From NCBI RefSeq assembly GCF_001649575.2, contig NC_051433.1, positions 21,434,238-21,498,237 on the forward strand: a stretch of DNA of 64,000 nucleotides. Reading direction: 5' to 3'. Every line of letters begins with the position of its first letter. The first letter of the stretch is position 1. The position numbers were made by a program, and so were the translations under genes. Positions 12,347-24,500 of the stretch are shown in pieces. Source of the DNA: Kryptolebias marmoratus. Taxonomy: Eukaryota > Chordata > Actinopteri > Cyprinodontiformes > Rivulidae. The notes beneath the pieces were generated by a model. That model made no database searches. It was not told the origin of the DNA and worked only from the letters and a program-made list of their open reading frames with translations.

Positions 12347-15300
12347 CCAATCCAGGAAACTGGGACACAGGAGGCAGATTACATTTCTCTGAAATTATTT
12401 TTTAAAAGGGAAAACATCCAAGTAGCCTACATAGTAATGCTGTCTCTGCAGTTACAGCTTTTAAACATAGTACTGATCTTAATTTTCTAATAAAATGTGA
12501 AAAAAATATTATGATCTGACATCATTATGACTTCTCTGCTGCAACTGTGGGCTAATAGGCACATCAAGTTGAAGTCTGGAATTGAGCCATATTTAGAGAG
12601 CCAGTGCAACTGCTGAACACCTTGGTGTGAAGCTCACACATCGCGGTGGCAGTGCTGTTTCTCTTAGAAGTAGCTATGATCTGCACTTCAAGCAGGTGAA
12701 GCCATCAGAACTTGTGGTGGCTTTGACAGGACGGCGCCGAATTACACCTCAGACTTCATCGGAGTGGAAGGCCTTGTTAATGTTCTGATGCACAATGATC
12801 AGCAGCACCTTGCCTTGATTAGCGCTGACAGCCTGATGACATGAGTGCTGTGACAGCAAAAGCTGTGTTGAGATGTGTGAAAGAGAAGACAGGGGGAGAG
12901 TGTGAAGACATTCAGTAAGAGTGATGGGGAGGAGAGAGGCAGAGGTGCGAAAAGTGTAACAAGTGACAAGGATAGAACCCATAATGAGAATCTTAATCAA
13001 TGAGAGAAACATGAAAAAGAAGGTGACTGAGGAGGGAGATCCTCTGTGGAAAATACAAACATTTAATACAACAGAAAATAGGATCAATGTGCCCTTTTTA
13101 AAGAACCAGCTATCAAACAATGAGACATTGAGCAGTGTTTGATAATGCCACCAAATCATTTTCCCCCTCCATCGCTTTCATTTTTTGTCCCTCCATTCTC
13201 CCCCCTTTTTCCCATCTCAAACACCCTCACTGTGACAATATGTCATGCAATGGATATAATTGCAATAATGCAATTTGGTTTGGAGGCGGATTGAGAGCAT
13301 AATTTGACTCAACCCCAACCGAGTGACAGGCTAATGACTTAGCATGGCCACTGGCTATTGTGAGAAGCGAGCGCTTTCACCGCTACTGAGCTAATTTCCA
13401 CTGATGATGGTCTTAGTGCGCTGTCTTTGTGTCAGCACAAAGGAGCGCATGACCATGAGGCGGACAGCTAGATGATGCAAACCACCCACCCAATGCCAAA
13501 CAAACACATGTCTCTAGTCTGGGAGAAGCCACCCACTATTCTCAGTCAGTTTATGCAAAGAAAAGGGTCTGATTTGATGTAAAGATAAAGCAAATCCTGG
13601 AGCAAGACGAAGTCCTACAAAGGGTTTATTTCTGCTCGCTTTTTTCAGACACAAGCTCTGTAAATAAATCAGAGTTGCCAGAAGGGGAGAATGCATCAGC
13701 AGAGCCACCATAGCTAATTTCAAAGTGTGTGTGTTAGGGCACGATCAGGAAGGCAATTGCAGTCACTTAGGTATGGTGAAAATACAACATGTTGCTGATT
13801 TTCTATGCTATAATACTTCAGTTAGTGCAGTGTCAGTGATGTATTCCTCTAAAAACAGGCAATAGACAATAAGCTGCTGATGGCAGAACTTCACAACTGT
13901 GCTAAAAAGCTGCAATTGCTTCGAGTGAGCAGTCATCATTTTCACAACAATAACAAGGCAGAAACACCTTCACCTGCGACCAGAGTTGTGAGAAAGTCAC
14001 ATCTTGATTCGGTTTGATGAGACAGGACTCAGACTTCAATACATTTTTCTGCTCCCTCTAAAAAGTACAGCCCAAGTGAAACAAGCACAGATAAGCTTGT
14101 TTCTCTGTCTGTGGACATGATGTGAATGTGAAGTGAGCAAAGTCAAAAGAGTCTGTGAAACACTGTGCATGTGTGTGTGTCTGCGTGTGTGTGCAGGCAG
14201 ACTGAGAACATGGCTTGAAACCAAGCTGGTGAGTTTATTTATATCAGCTCATTTCTATGAGCCCTGCAGCTGATAAGATGAAAGGGTTACTGCAGCATGT
14301 ACAGCCTGTGTGTATGCTGTGTGAGAGTTACTTAGAAATGGCTTTTATGCAGGTAAAATGCGTGACATAATACTTAAATCAGTTGTTTTCTGAGATTTTG
14401 TGCCAGAGGCAGAAAGATGAAATGTTCTGTAATGACTTGTGTTGCTCTCTATACCGACGCTATTACTTTTGCTCCTCTTTTATCTCATTCTCCTCTTTCT
14501 GTTTGTTTTATTTCCTTCCTCCTTTTATTTTTTTGTAATTTATCTAATTCTGACACTTCTTTCAGTTATCTCTGTATTTCTTTTCTCTCTCTCACTCTCT
14601 CTCTCTCTTGCTTTCAGCAGCCATCTGTTTTTGTTTCTTTGTGGCGATGCTGTTGTTAGGGATCGGTATGATGGCTTTCCCACCATTTTGGACAGAAAAG
14701 CTTCATAAAAAATAAATAAATAAACAGAGTACGACAGGAAAAAATAGGGTTGGCAAGTATAAAATCCTCTTAGCTGGGCTAGGTAGGGGCTAAAGGAAAC
14801 AGAGAAGCATTTATAAAGGTTGGCAATAGGAAAGCCTTTTACTTTCTCACTCTGCTTACTCCCGCCCAGATAGAATCAATGCTCCAAAAATCCCCTAAAG
14901 CCAGATCCTCTTACATCCCATCAATTATTCAACCTGACTCTTTTGTACAACCACTGCTGTTTACAAGGACTGCCTGGCCAATTGTAAATGTTTGCGTGCC
15001 CGCTGAGCCCCCATCACCTCCTGACCACACACGTTGATTACACAGTTATTTACCTCTATTAGGCCATCCCCCACCACTCGCATCTGCTGCGGACGATACA
15101 TCTGTCCGCCTGGCTCAGAGGTAGCCGGAGAGGCAGAAAGCCCCGAGCTGAGAGGGCGAACAGGGGAGCACGGTGACATATGCCAGCCTCGCTGCCTGTG
15201 GAGCTTGTCGTCTGGGCTGAGGTCTGGCTGAGGGCACGGCATCTGGCTGCCAGTCCCGGCAGATGTGCAGACACGCTTATGAGTCTGTGCAAAGATGTGC

Positions 15301-15568
15301 CTGAAAATAAGTCAAGTGTACAAGAAGAGCTGGTGGGCATTTAGCATCGTTTCCAAATACATACATTTGTCGCACAAAAACACAAAGTTTCCCTCCTTCT
15401 GCAGGCAATCCAAAAGCACTGATATGGAAAGTTTTGCAGGCAGCAGGATTTCTTTGTAAGTACTTCAGAAAAGTATTTTTGGCGCATGTTTTTTAATCAC
15501 TCACTGCCAAAGATGAGAGACATTTTTGTTTCCTTTTTCTGTGTCTGTTTGTGCTAGTGTGTAATTGT

Positions 15569-15850
15569 TTGTCTGTAGCATTAGTAAAATATCTCATAAA
15601 CCAGTGGATGGATTTGAATGAAACTCTCAGAAAGTAATCATTGGATGTGCATCGATAACTGAATAATTTTGGGAATCAACCTAGTTCACGATAGCCACCA
15701 CAGCTAATCAGAATTAGCAAAGACAAAAATTACTATAACAGCCAATTTTATAGATACTGAGCTGAATTTGGTGTGTTGGTAGACAACTATAACTCTGTCC
15801 CTTCTCAGCAAAAGACGATTTTAGTTGAAAACTGTCATGAACGGCGGCTG
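15569..15850 (+). repeat. Dispersed repeat family copy 1 (forward)
   Basis: Contains the family core aaaatatctcataaaccagt, gaaactctcagaaagtaatcat and the following block ending in cacagctaatc. Seven copies in this window share this core in both orientations. Confidence 0.7.
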
Positions 15851-17077
15851 GCAATATACATTACTTCAAGGGATGTTAAATTTTTAATTCTAGATAGTGC
15901 ATTGGAGTAACGTGTACTTTAAACTAAATTGTATTCATAAAGCACTGATGTAACTTATAAATATTTTGTTGGGAATTTTTTGTAAATTAAATACATTTTA
16001 TATTTTATTTATTTATTATTTTCATTCATTTATTTTCTAGTTGACCATTTTAGCACAATGTTGAACAAGTTATACTATTTCTGATTACTTCCTAATTTAA
16101 TAATACATTCACAAAATTCAAAATAACATTACCTTTTTTATTATTTGCATGATGACTAATTTAGCTAATTTATCATTATTATTTAAGGTTTTTGTATGTT
16201 TTTGAGTCTGTCTCACTCATTTTAGTCTCATCCTGAACAGTTCAGTCAAAAGAAAAACTGCAGTTCTCTTTAGCATGCGAAGAAAGCTGGCAGTAACAAT
16301 GAGACGATCATTAACCAAGAGTTGGCTTAAACTTTATCAAAAACTAAATATATTTATTCAGTGTACAATCAAGATGAAAAACCACATCAAGAGCTTCCAG
16401 CTTTGGAAAAGGATGAATGAAATAAACCTGCACATTATAATGTAGTAAAGATAACAACAAGCAGGAAGGAAAAAAGTGGAACAAAGAAAGGTGTTTGAAT
16501 CTGAATTCTATTAGAAGTACAACAGAGGGGCAGAATGTGAGAGTTCCCTGCTTGTGATGGTTTTTAAAGACATGAAAATCAGCAGCAGCTCCCAGAAAAT
16601 GCGGAACTAATGGTTTCTGTGTGTTTCATCCTTTCTTGCTTCGTCCCATCACTCTCTCTCGCTCTCTCTCTCTTTGTACCTCACCTGCCACAGAAATTTA
16701 TGAGGATACCATTTCTCCAGCCAACGTAAAAGACAACAGACATTTCTCAGGAAAACAAAGCATTAATTTGGTAAATGTAGAAGGACCAGTGCTTTTGGAC
16801 AATTAATTATAAACAATGAATGAATATTTAGCTTCTGCTGTCGCTGGTGCAAACACTGTAGCATTTCCTTGCAGGCTATTTATCTGCCTGGGTTAAATGG
16901 TAGCGTTTTAATTGAAAGTTAAACTCATATGTATGCGTCGTGATGTGGACTCTGCTGTTGTAAGAGGACTGCTTCTTGTCAGCCATAAAGTATTACTGTA
17001 AAGTAAAGTGCAATTTCTCGAAATTATGAAGAAGATTTTGAAAAGCTTTGTTATTATGTGAAATTCCCCAGACCTGA

Positions 17078-17133
17078 TGGATGTGACCTGAGTCATCTGC
17101 TCTCATCTGAGCAGATGACTCAGGTCACATCCA
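17078..17133. repeat. Perfect 25-bp inverted repeat with 6-nt loop
   Basis: The left arm 17078-17102 starts tggatgtgacctgagtcatc, and the right arm 17109-17133 is its exact reverse complement. The loop is tcatct. Each arm contains TGAGTCA, an AP-1 consensus, and an AGGTCA nuclear-receptor half-site. No mobile-element signature is seen nearby. Confidence 0.95.
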
Positions 17134-17174
17134 GCTGCATGTGATGCTTTTTTTGCGGTTACCATTACAACCCA

Positions 17175-17179
<5 letters not shown>

Positions 17180-17210
<31 letters not shown>
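17180..17210 (+). repeat. (TG)n microsatellite
   Basis: Uninterrupted TG run of about 15 units, followed by catgtgtgta. Confidence 0.97.
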
Positions 17211-17211
<1 letters not shown>

Positions 17212-17374
17212 ATGTGTGTAATCCTGAGGTTTCAGCAGGCTAAATTAAATGTGTCACTTTGGGAGCATATGGTGTATATATCTCTCACCACGTAACATAA
17301 TGGAGTCACTGAATGTGAGAATGTATTTAACTGGAGTTTGATAGCTGCTGTAAACATTATCATTTGAACTGAAT

Positions 17375-17395
17375 TGTGTGTGTGTGTGTGTGTGT
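17375..17395 (+). repeat. (TG)n microsatellite
   Basis: About ten TG units just before the diverged repeat copy at 17411. Confidence 0.95.
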
Positions 17396-17410
17396 TTGGG
17401 TGTATTTTCT

Positions 17411-17572
17411 TAAAGAAATAGTTTAAATATTCTAAAGTGAAGTTTTGTAAAAAGTTCATGAACAATTAATATTTGTCGTAAATAGCTCTGTGAACAGCCT
17501 CAGTTTGGAAAGTTAAAGTTTGATTCTGACCAGACTGATGAGGTAATGGCTAGTCCTAATGCAAGAAAAACT
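17411..17572 (+). repeat. Diverged direct repeat, copy A
   Basis: Shares with 17842-18026 the order taaagaaatagttt/taaagcaataattt, then tagctc..tgagca/gaaca, then cagtttggaaa, attctgac and ctgatgca/ctaatgca. It is an old duplication or two copies of a dispersed repeat; a possible third, weaker match lies at about 20560-20660. Confidence 0.55.
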
Positions 17573-17579
17573 AAACTGA

Positions 17580-17601
17580 TTTTTTTTTTTTTTTTTTTTT
17601 T
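17580..17601 (+). repeat. Poly-T tract (22 T)
   Basis: Homopolymer at the end of repeat copy A; it could be the reverse of a retroposon A-tail. Confidence 0.95.
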
Positions 17602-17841
17602 GAAACAGCTCCTGTCTTAAAAAATTTTATGTGAGTTGTTTTTTAACACTGTTTTCTTTTTTTTATCTTTTCACTACTGTCAGTTTTAAATTATATGGTT
17701 ATTGTCACTCCTATTTATGCTTGCAAATAACCAAAAAAAAGATATGTAAATAATCATGTAATGTGAAATTAATCGCCATGTAAAGGTTTATAAAATAGCA
17801 TTTAGATGAACAGCTATGGCAATTTTGAGGCTGGAGTTGTT

Positions 17842-18026
17842 TTAAAGCAATAATTTGGCTATTTTTAAGTAGGTTTTTTTGTTTTTTGTTGTTCTTTTTT
17901 GATGAAGTTATGAGTAATTAATTATATGTTTGTAGATAGCTCCTTGAGCAACCTTAGTTTGGAAAAACAGTTTCATTCTGACAGAACTGACAAGCTGACA
18001 TGTAGCCCTGATGCAACTTAGACCAA
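17842..18026 (+). repeat. Diverged direct repeat, copy B
   Basis: Partner of 17411-17572 in the same orientation, with an additional T-rich insertion (17875-17900). Confidence 0.55.
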
Positions 18027-21000
18027 AGGAAAGACCAAAGTGGCTTACTGCCATCTTAAAACATCTCAAGTTTTAAAACATCCACAGCAGTTCAGGCTAT
18101 CATTAGTTCTTAAACCTTTATACTTCCATCAGCACTTTTGCAAAACATGGTTATATGAAAATATAATTATTTGCAAGTGCACATAGCAGCAGCTAAAGCT
18201 AGCACTTCAAGGACGGCCTCGGGCACTTCCAGCAGAAATCTAATATTTCTGTGAATTTTAAAAATGTAAAAGTTTCAAAAATAGCATCAAAGTTAATGGC
18301 TGTGCTCCAACCTGCATCAAAGGTGCTACAGCTAGCTGTCACTATTTACACCTAAATAATCATAGAATATTTTTTGTCAATAACAGTGAGATGTAAAATT
18401 GTCAGCAATGGTAAGATTTCTGAAATTGTGCTCACATGAACCGCTTTTCAGATTGAAGTTGTTTTTGGACAACAACAGTCCACTTCCATCCTGGCCCTGT
18501 TGGACGAACTATTATTTCATCAGTCTAGTCATAATCAAACTATTTTTTCAAGCTTAACGTCTTCAAAGAAATATGCACAACAGGTAAGATATTGATTGTT
18601 CGTAACTTTTACATCAAAGTCCGCTTCAACAAATATTAACCATAGCTTTAAGTGAGCCTTTACAACAAATGCATCCACATCACAACAATATGATCAAATA
18701 CACACAAATATAGATTGTGATAATGTTAGAGGTCAGTTAATATTTTGATTCTATAATTACTGTATCTAGTCAAACACAAATATGCGTGCACACACACACG
18801 CTCACTGCAAGGCTCCTGTTTATCAGTGCTGCTCACATTGGCAGCAACACATGCGTTGCCAAGACTGCCAGGCTACGACCATGCTAATGTAACCCGTTAG
18901 TCTAACAAAGGCTCAGGTCAATGGAGCCTCCAGTGGCTAATTGCTTCAGAGAGATAAGTGAGTTTGACGACGCAGCAAGGAACGGCTCAGAGAGAGGAAG
19001 TGGTGAGAGAGAAGATGTTAATGAATCCCTCGTTCACTACGCCGTCAATATCAGCCCGTTGCAGACCTGCCGCAAAATGAATATTAAAAACACTTTCGAT
19101 TGTCTGACTGCTTTTTTTTTTTTTCTTGGTTTCATTGAATCTTAATAGGCTGTATTAGGATGGGTTTGACACATATTTTATGCTTGGTAACAGGCATGAG
19201 TTAATGCAATTAATCCCCACACTATCACCCAACCAGCTGTTATTGCCAATAAAACCTTATGACCATGTTCTGTTTTAAAATGCTGCACTGTAAACAAAAT
19301 GCACTTGTGGTTTAGAGAGAGCTAAGTCATAAAGAAAAGGTCTGAATACAATTATAATAATGGCTTTTGAAGGGTTTTGTGAAAAGGTAAGCCTATTTAA
19401 TTAAATACACGTTATAGTGTTTGGATTAAAATGAGTGGAAATAAAGAAAGAAATGTCTTGTCTTGATTTGTTTTTATTCTATCAGAAGTGAGTGACAGCA
19501 ATGAGTTGAGAAAGTGCCATCAGCTCTGATAATAACACCGAGCAGGTCGCCTTCATCAGCTAATCTAACTGAGAGCTGTGTTAAATCAGTGTCAGTTTCA
19601 GGAAGTCGGCGTTAGAGCCTGTTTCTTCTGCAATCACAAACCTCTTTTTTCTTTTCCTCATGCTGACTCAAGTTGTCACGCACCTCTCTACCTCTGACAG
19701 GTTCACTTCATCTGAAGATTACTATTCTCACTGAACATGAGTCCTGAACTCATTTTTTCCTGGAAATGACTGGAGGCTAAAACAAATTGGACTAGACAAT
19801 AAAATGATGCATGAGCCAAGACAACAGAGTTCCCTCCCTTTATTTTTTTTACTTCTCTCTGTAAGCTCTGAATGAGCAAATTTTCAACAATCGTTGAGGC
19901 GTTTAGGTTGATGACGCAGGAATCCTCTTGGAAACAACCCAGGCAAGTAAATAAGCAAAGGCATACTTAAAATACTCCTCACACACTCACTCACTCTTGA
20001 ACACCCCTCAGCTCAGTTTCTTTTTCTCCATTCAGCTCATTGTTCTTCTGTTTTTCACTCCTGCACAAACTGTCTGTCCTCTCATTACGTTCCAAAGTTT
20101 CTTTCCTGCTGTTTGTTTGCCTTTACGACTCCTGCCCTCTGGGTCCCACCAGTCGCTAACAAGTGGAGATGAAAGCCTCCACTCCTGATGCCATGTTTGA
20201 AGTTAGGCTCCCCACTGACACACTGCAGACAACCCCTTTCAGTTTAATACAATCTCTTTTTCATACATTTTTTTTTTACAGTAAATAATGTTCTCTGTAA
20301 CCACAGTTCATGTAACAATTTCCTTTCATTATTTCTGAAGCAAGCTAATAAGGGTATTGAAGGCAGAGTTTAAAGGGATCATGTTATTCTTTTAGGTTTT
20401 TTTCTTTACTTTCAATGTGTTATGAAGCGTTTCGTGAATATAAAATGGTCTCCAAGTTACAAAGCCCAACGAACACACCGAAGACACTGCTGAAAAGCAG
20501 CACGAAAAACCTTGGTTTTAGTCAAAGTGTTTTATCCTTTTACCTAAAGGTTTTTGTTTTTCTTTGGTTGTTTTTTAAGTGGGGTTCAGTGTTGAGGTTA
20601 TGAGTAGTCAGTGTCTTACTTGCAACAGACAGCAGTCAGAGTGAACTCAGTTTGGGGAATGAATGATAAATTATTATAGAAAAATCAAATTAACAGCTTA
20701 TCAAACTGATTTTAAAGCAGATTTCAGCCATCTAAATCAAATCAAACCGCAAACATTTCATAGATATTTAAGTAAATACTCCATTAAACATTTACAGCGC
20801 TTTACTTTTGTCAACCTGGTATTTACATAAACAAATATGATTGATTACACTGAATGCAAACACATTGATTATGTCTAGTCTACTTGAAAATTCCTTCCTG
20901 ATTTTCTACCTGAGATAACTGACTGTTCTCTGTTTCAGATAAGACATCTCACAGAACCCCATTTAAAAAAATAAAATAAAAATGTTTCTTTATTGACACT

Positions 21001-23485
21001 GTGAAATTAATTTTATTGCTATCCAGGTGGTTAGCTTGTGTCATGGTTAGTCTGAAAGTCAGTAGGGTTGTCATTCTTGACCTTGCAAATGGTAAAATGT
21101 GCCAAAACTATGGGGAAAATGTGCAAGTGGATCTGTTTCTTTGTGGAACATATAGTGTGCAAGTCAACGTTATTGCAAATGTGCTTATAACCAAATACAG
21201 TTTAAATCAAATAAATAAGATTAAAGTACATTATCATGGTTATATATAAATGATACATTTCTTGTACAATTCCATCTAAAGCTATTCTTTTGTCATTTTC
21301 TCTGAAGCTATACTTACTCTTTGAGGTCTGCAGCTTAGGGATAAACAGCACTGTGTTGACATTCTGGTTTGCTTGTGGAATGACCAAAAGACAAAGTGTT
21401 TGCATAGCTGTAAGCAAGACGGCATCAAAATGAATCATTTCCAACAGAAAGTAAAAAGAAGTAATGAAGTTTCCAATTTTTTTTTTTTTTTTTCCTGAAA
21501 GTTTCTAATACTTCTCTAGTGCAATCTTGATTGAAGGGTTGAGCCAGAGTATGATTCTGCCTTTAAAAACTATTTTATACATGAAATAGCCAATGTAAAG
21601 ACCTTTGGATATTCACTCTTGTCTGCTAAATTTGCAAGCTATGTAACATCTCATTAAAGGTGGATATGGTAATGTGAATTTCTCCAGGATACCTCGAGGC
21701 CTTTAAAGCTCAACCGATTTCCTTTTTATAAATTGGCAAAGGCAGAGGTGTGTGCGTCTGCTGTGCTGCAGCGCTGGGCGGCCAACACAGATACGATGTA
21801 CAGTGCACTCTGCAGATTTTCTACTTAAGTACATTGGTGACCCGACAGGCAGTCTAAATCCCTGTCTTTTTGACTGAAACTACTGATGGAACTGCATCGC
21901 CAAACCCCGGCCACCAGGGAGCAGCGCAGAGCAAATAGTCCTCAAATATTGATTCTGCTGCAGCAAGATATGTAGGCTGGAGGAAACATCAGGCTCGTCC
22001 ACAGAACATAAAATCTTTTGCGGAAGACAACAAGTAAAGGAACCAGATTACAACACAAACGAGATGGGAAACAGTTTAATTAGCATTTCGTGTAATGAAG
22101 AAATGCCACTTTATCCTTTGATTCCTCTTCTCCCACCTTAAGTGTGTGTGTGTGTGTGCAGTGACAGTAAGACATTTTACTTGTGTTTCTTTTTCTGCAT
22201 GAGCATTGCTGCAGAATGATATTGCATTCCGCCTCTAAATAGACTATTGTTGCTGAGACACTGCTCAAAGAAAGAGGGCAGTGTGGTGTGACTGGCCTAA
22301 CAGCAGTGCTGCACCGTAAGCCTAAAAATATTCCATGTCAGTGGTCCCAGGAGAAGCCCAGTGCTATCCAGGCCTCTCAGTAATGAGAGAGTGGAGCTGC
22401 CTGCCACCAGTAGCCCTGCTGTCCCCGAGCTCCCACTGGCTCAGAGCTCAGCACTGGAGCTGGAGAGTCAGCGGCTCGGCTCCCAAAGATTTATCATAGC
22501 TCACAAGGCAGCATGTCTGAAAGTAAAGGCTCTCAGTCACAGAGGAGCTGGGCCCCAGCAGGCTCACTGTGGGCATGCTGACCCAACACATTCACATATC
22601 ACAGACGCAGACGGAAACCATGTGAGAGGGAAAAAATTGGATAAGAAAACTTCCTTTCCAAAGCATGACAGGGAAAAAGATACATTCAAGTTCAAGTAAA
22701 GAAACTGTGAAACAGTCTGTTGGACAAAACTTTTTTAGCATCATCGTTTTGTCGGTTTGGTCGAGAAAAAGCAGGGAGGAGCATAAAGAAAAGGGGCAGA
22801 GAGAGGATGTGCGGCAGCTGAGCGCAGTAATGATGAGACTCTGTGAAAGAGAAACAATCAGGTTCGCAAAGCTGGCATTAGTTGCTGCAATTATTTCACT
22901 ACATCTCACTGAATCATTGATTTACTGCAATTCTGGATGCAATCAATGGGAAAAGTTGAGCACAGAAACATAAATCTCCTCATAAAGATAGCTACAAAAA
23001 AATCTATTAATATAAGTGCTTTGTATTTACAGTGCTTTTAAACGTTTGAAGAAGGAGAGAAAATGCTTTCAATCAATAGTAACATAAAGACAAAACCAAC
23101 CGCTTTGTTCGAACATTTATGAGCCTCCTTAAAAACTGTTGACATAAAAGACACCGCAGACCGAACATCACAGATCAAAGATACATAACTTCCGAGGCTG
23201 AGCTCATAAATGTGTCTGGGCGAAAACGAGACGTACGACTCACACTGTGCAAGTTCATATCGTACCAAAGCAAAGCTCAAGAGGCTGAGCCATTTATAAC
23301 AAATAACTACTCAGATTTAGTGGGGTATGATAAGCATATTTATCTACAGTTCTTCAAATGTCAGACATTTTACAAAACGCTCACCTTCAGTTTTCTTTTA
23401 AGATCCACAGCAAAACATGTGCGTTATCTTGGAAAACAAAACATTCCCAAATGGTTCTGACTAGTGCAAATATCTTACATAAATT

Positions 23486-24079
23486 TTTAATATGCTGTTA
23501 TGGTCCTACTGCAGTCCCCTAATTGGAACTGCTAAATGACTCTTGCAAAAACAGTCTTCATGGTAGTGACTCGACCCACAAGAGCAGCTGATGCTAGTTT
23601 GCTATTTTCTACTCATGAGTTTATGTCTGCTTCATTGTTCCCAAAACGTGTCCAGAGTTTTCAGTAGAAGTTCTACATTTTGACAGCAGTTCTGGATTGA
23701 ATCCAGCAACAATATCAGAATAGCCTTTAGTTAACGCTTCAAACCCAAACCTAAGTGTTTGGCTGAAATGTGCAGCTTAAAACGCCTCATCAGTGTTTAT
23801 CAATCCACACTGACTATTATTAGAAAATTAAGAGTAGCTTTGTTGTCCGTGTGTACCCTGATTGAAGTCCACTAGGCTCATCAATAAGCTCAATAAATAT
23901 ACTGCATGTGTGGCTCCAAATGGTGTACATAGTTTCTGATGAGTACATTTTATCCATTTGGTTTGTGACAGATGTCCTGACAGCGGTCCGTTCCTTGATA
24001 GTTTTCCTCCTTCATGCCGTAAATACGTGTGAGTCATCCACCCTTCTTCAGGTGTGCGTATGGCTCAGTGGCTCTCTTG
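23486..24079 (-). other. Probable 3' UTR of the TAFA gene, end uncertain
   Basis: This sequence follows the stop codon on the minus strand. No canonical AATAAA was found on the minus strand within about 3 kb. The first plausible signal is the variant ATTAAA at 23491-23486, which would give a UTR of roughly 0.6 kb. The next variant ATTAAA is near 22076 and a canonical AATAAA lies near 20990, so a longer UTR is possible. No coding potential was seen. Confidence 0.4.
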
Positions 24080-24091
24080 CTATCGTGTAAC
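24080..24091 (-). CDS. tafa4-like: TAFA family secreted protein, final coding exon (Val-Thr-Arg-stop)
   Basis: Twelve coding bases read GTT ACA CGA TAG directly after a convincing acceptor (tgtctccttttag|). This completes the C-terminus KTTKVTR, the known ending of TAFA3 and TAFA4 in mammals, and phase 0 matches the donor of the preceding exon. Scanning the downstream 24 kb for an AG followed by Val-Thr codons gave one other candidate, near 17085, which does not reach Arg-stop. This exon is too short for ORF finders. The full product is 135 residues, close to the family length of about 125-140. The rest of the exon is 3' UTR. Confidence 0.87.
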   Translation of the reverse strand, partial: VTR

Positions 24092-24144
24092 CTAAAAGGA
24101 GACAAAATATGTGGTAAAAGAATAGAATCAGTGTAAAAGAAACA

Positions 24145-24500
24145 GATCCCTTTAGGTGAATTAAAGGCCTGGCATTTCTTGAAGGAATGCATACACCTGC
24201 TGCCTTGATGAAGATGGAGTTAGAGTGGTTTTGGTCAAACCTTGTAAATGATGTCATGGGCAATATTACATGATTTTGTGAGATGCATTAGAACTAAGAA
24301 TATATGTTGGGCATTACTATATGCTATAAACACACCAAATTTAGTTATGCGATTTTTGTGTTGGCTGAGGTGGGTTAGCTGTCACAACCATCTTAAATGG
24401 GGTTGACTCCAAATGTTAATAGGTTGTAGATGTACATCCATTGATTGTTTTTTGAAAGTTTTATTACAATCTGTCAAGTTGTTCATGTGACAAACAAACA
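24145..24500 (-). repeat. Dispersed repeat family copy 2 (reverse), next to the last splice acceptor
   Basis: On the minus strand it shows the block gttgactccaaatgttaat (as read on plus) and the distal block with ggtttgaccaaaac and ccttcaagaaatgcc. It shares the distal block with copy 4. It ends about 50 bp from the acceptor of the final TAFA exon. Confidence 0.7.

Larger units (their letters stand above)
3017..23485. other. Intergenic DNA downstream of the TAFA gene
   Basis: About 20 kb without a supported gene. It contains a Rex3-like LINE 3' end, microsatellites, one copy of the dispersed repeat, a diverged repeat pair at 17.4-18.0 kb, a perfect hairpin at 17078-17133, and stretches of unrepetitive, TAATTA-rich or moderately GC-rich sequence (9480-9680, 13230-13480, 14990-15260, 18900-19260, 22300-22620) that may be conserved non-coding elements. 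Confidence 0.7.

Noticed and set aside
12749..13159. 136-codon minus-strand frame
   Set aside because: Random-looking composition, overlaps candidate non-coding sequence, no flanking splice sites or similarity.
17079..17091. Alternative acceptor plus Val-Thr for the last TAFA exon
   Set aside because: It lies inside the hairpin, lacks a pyrimidine tract, and reads on without the expected Arg-stop.
22361..22699. 112-codon plus-strand frame in GC-richer sequence
   Set aside because: No domain recognised, low-complexity Ser/Glu/Leu content; more likely regulatory DNA than coding.
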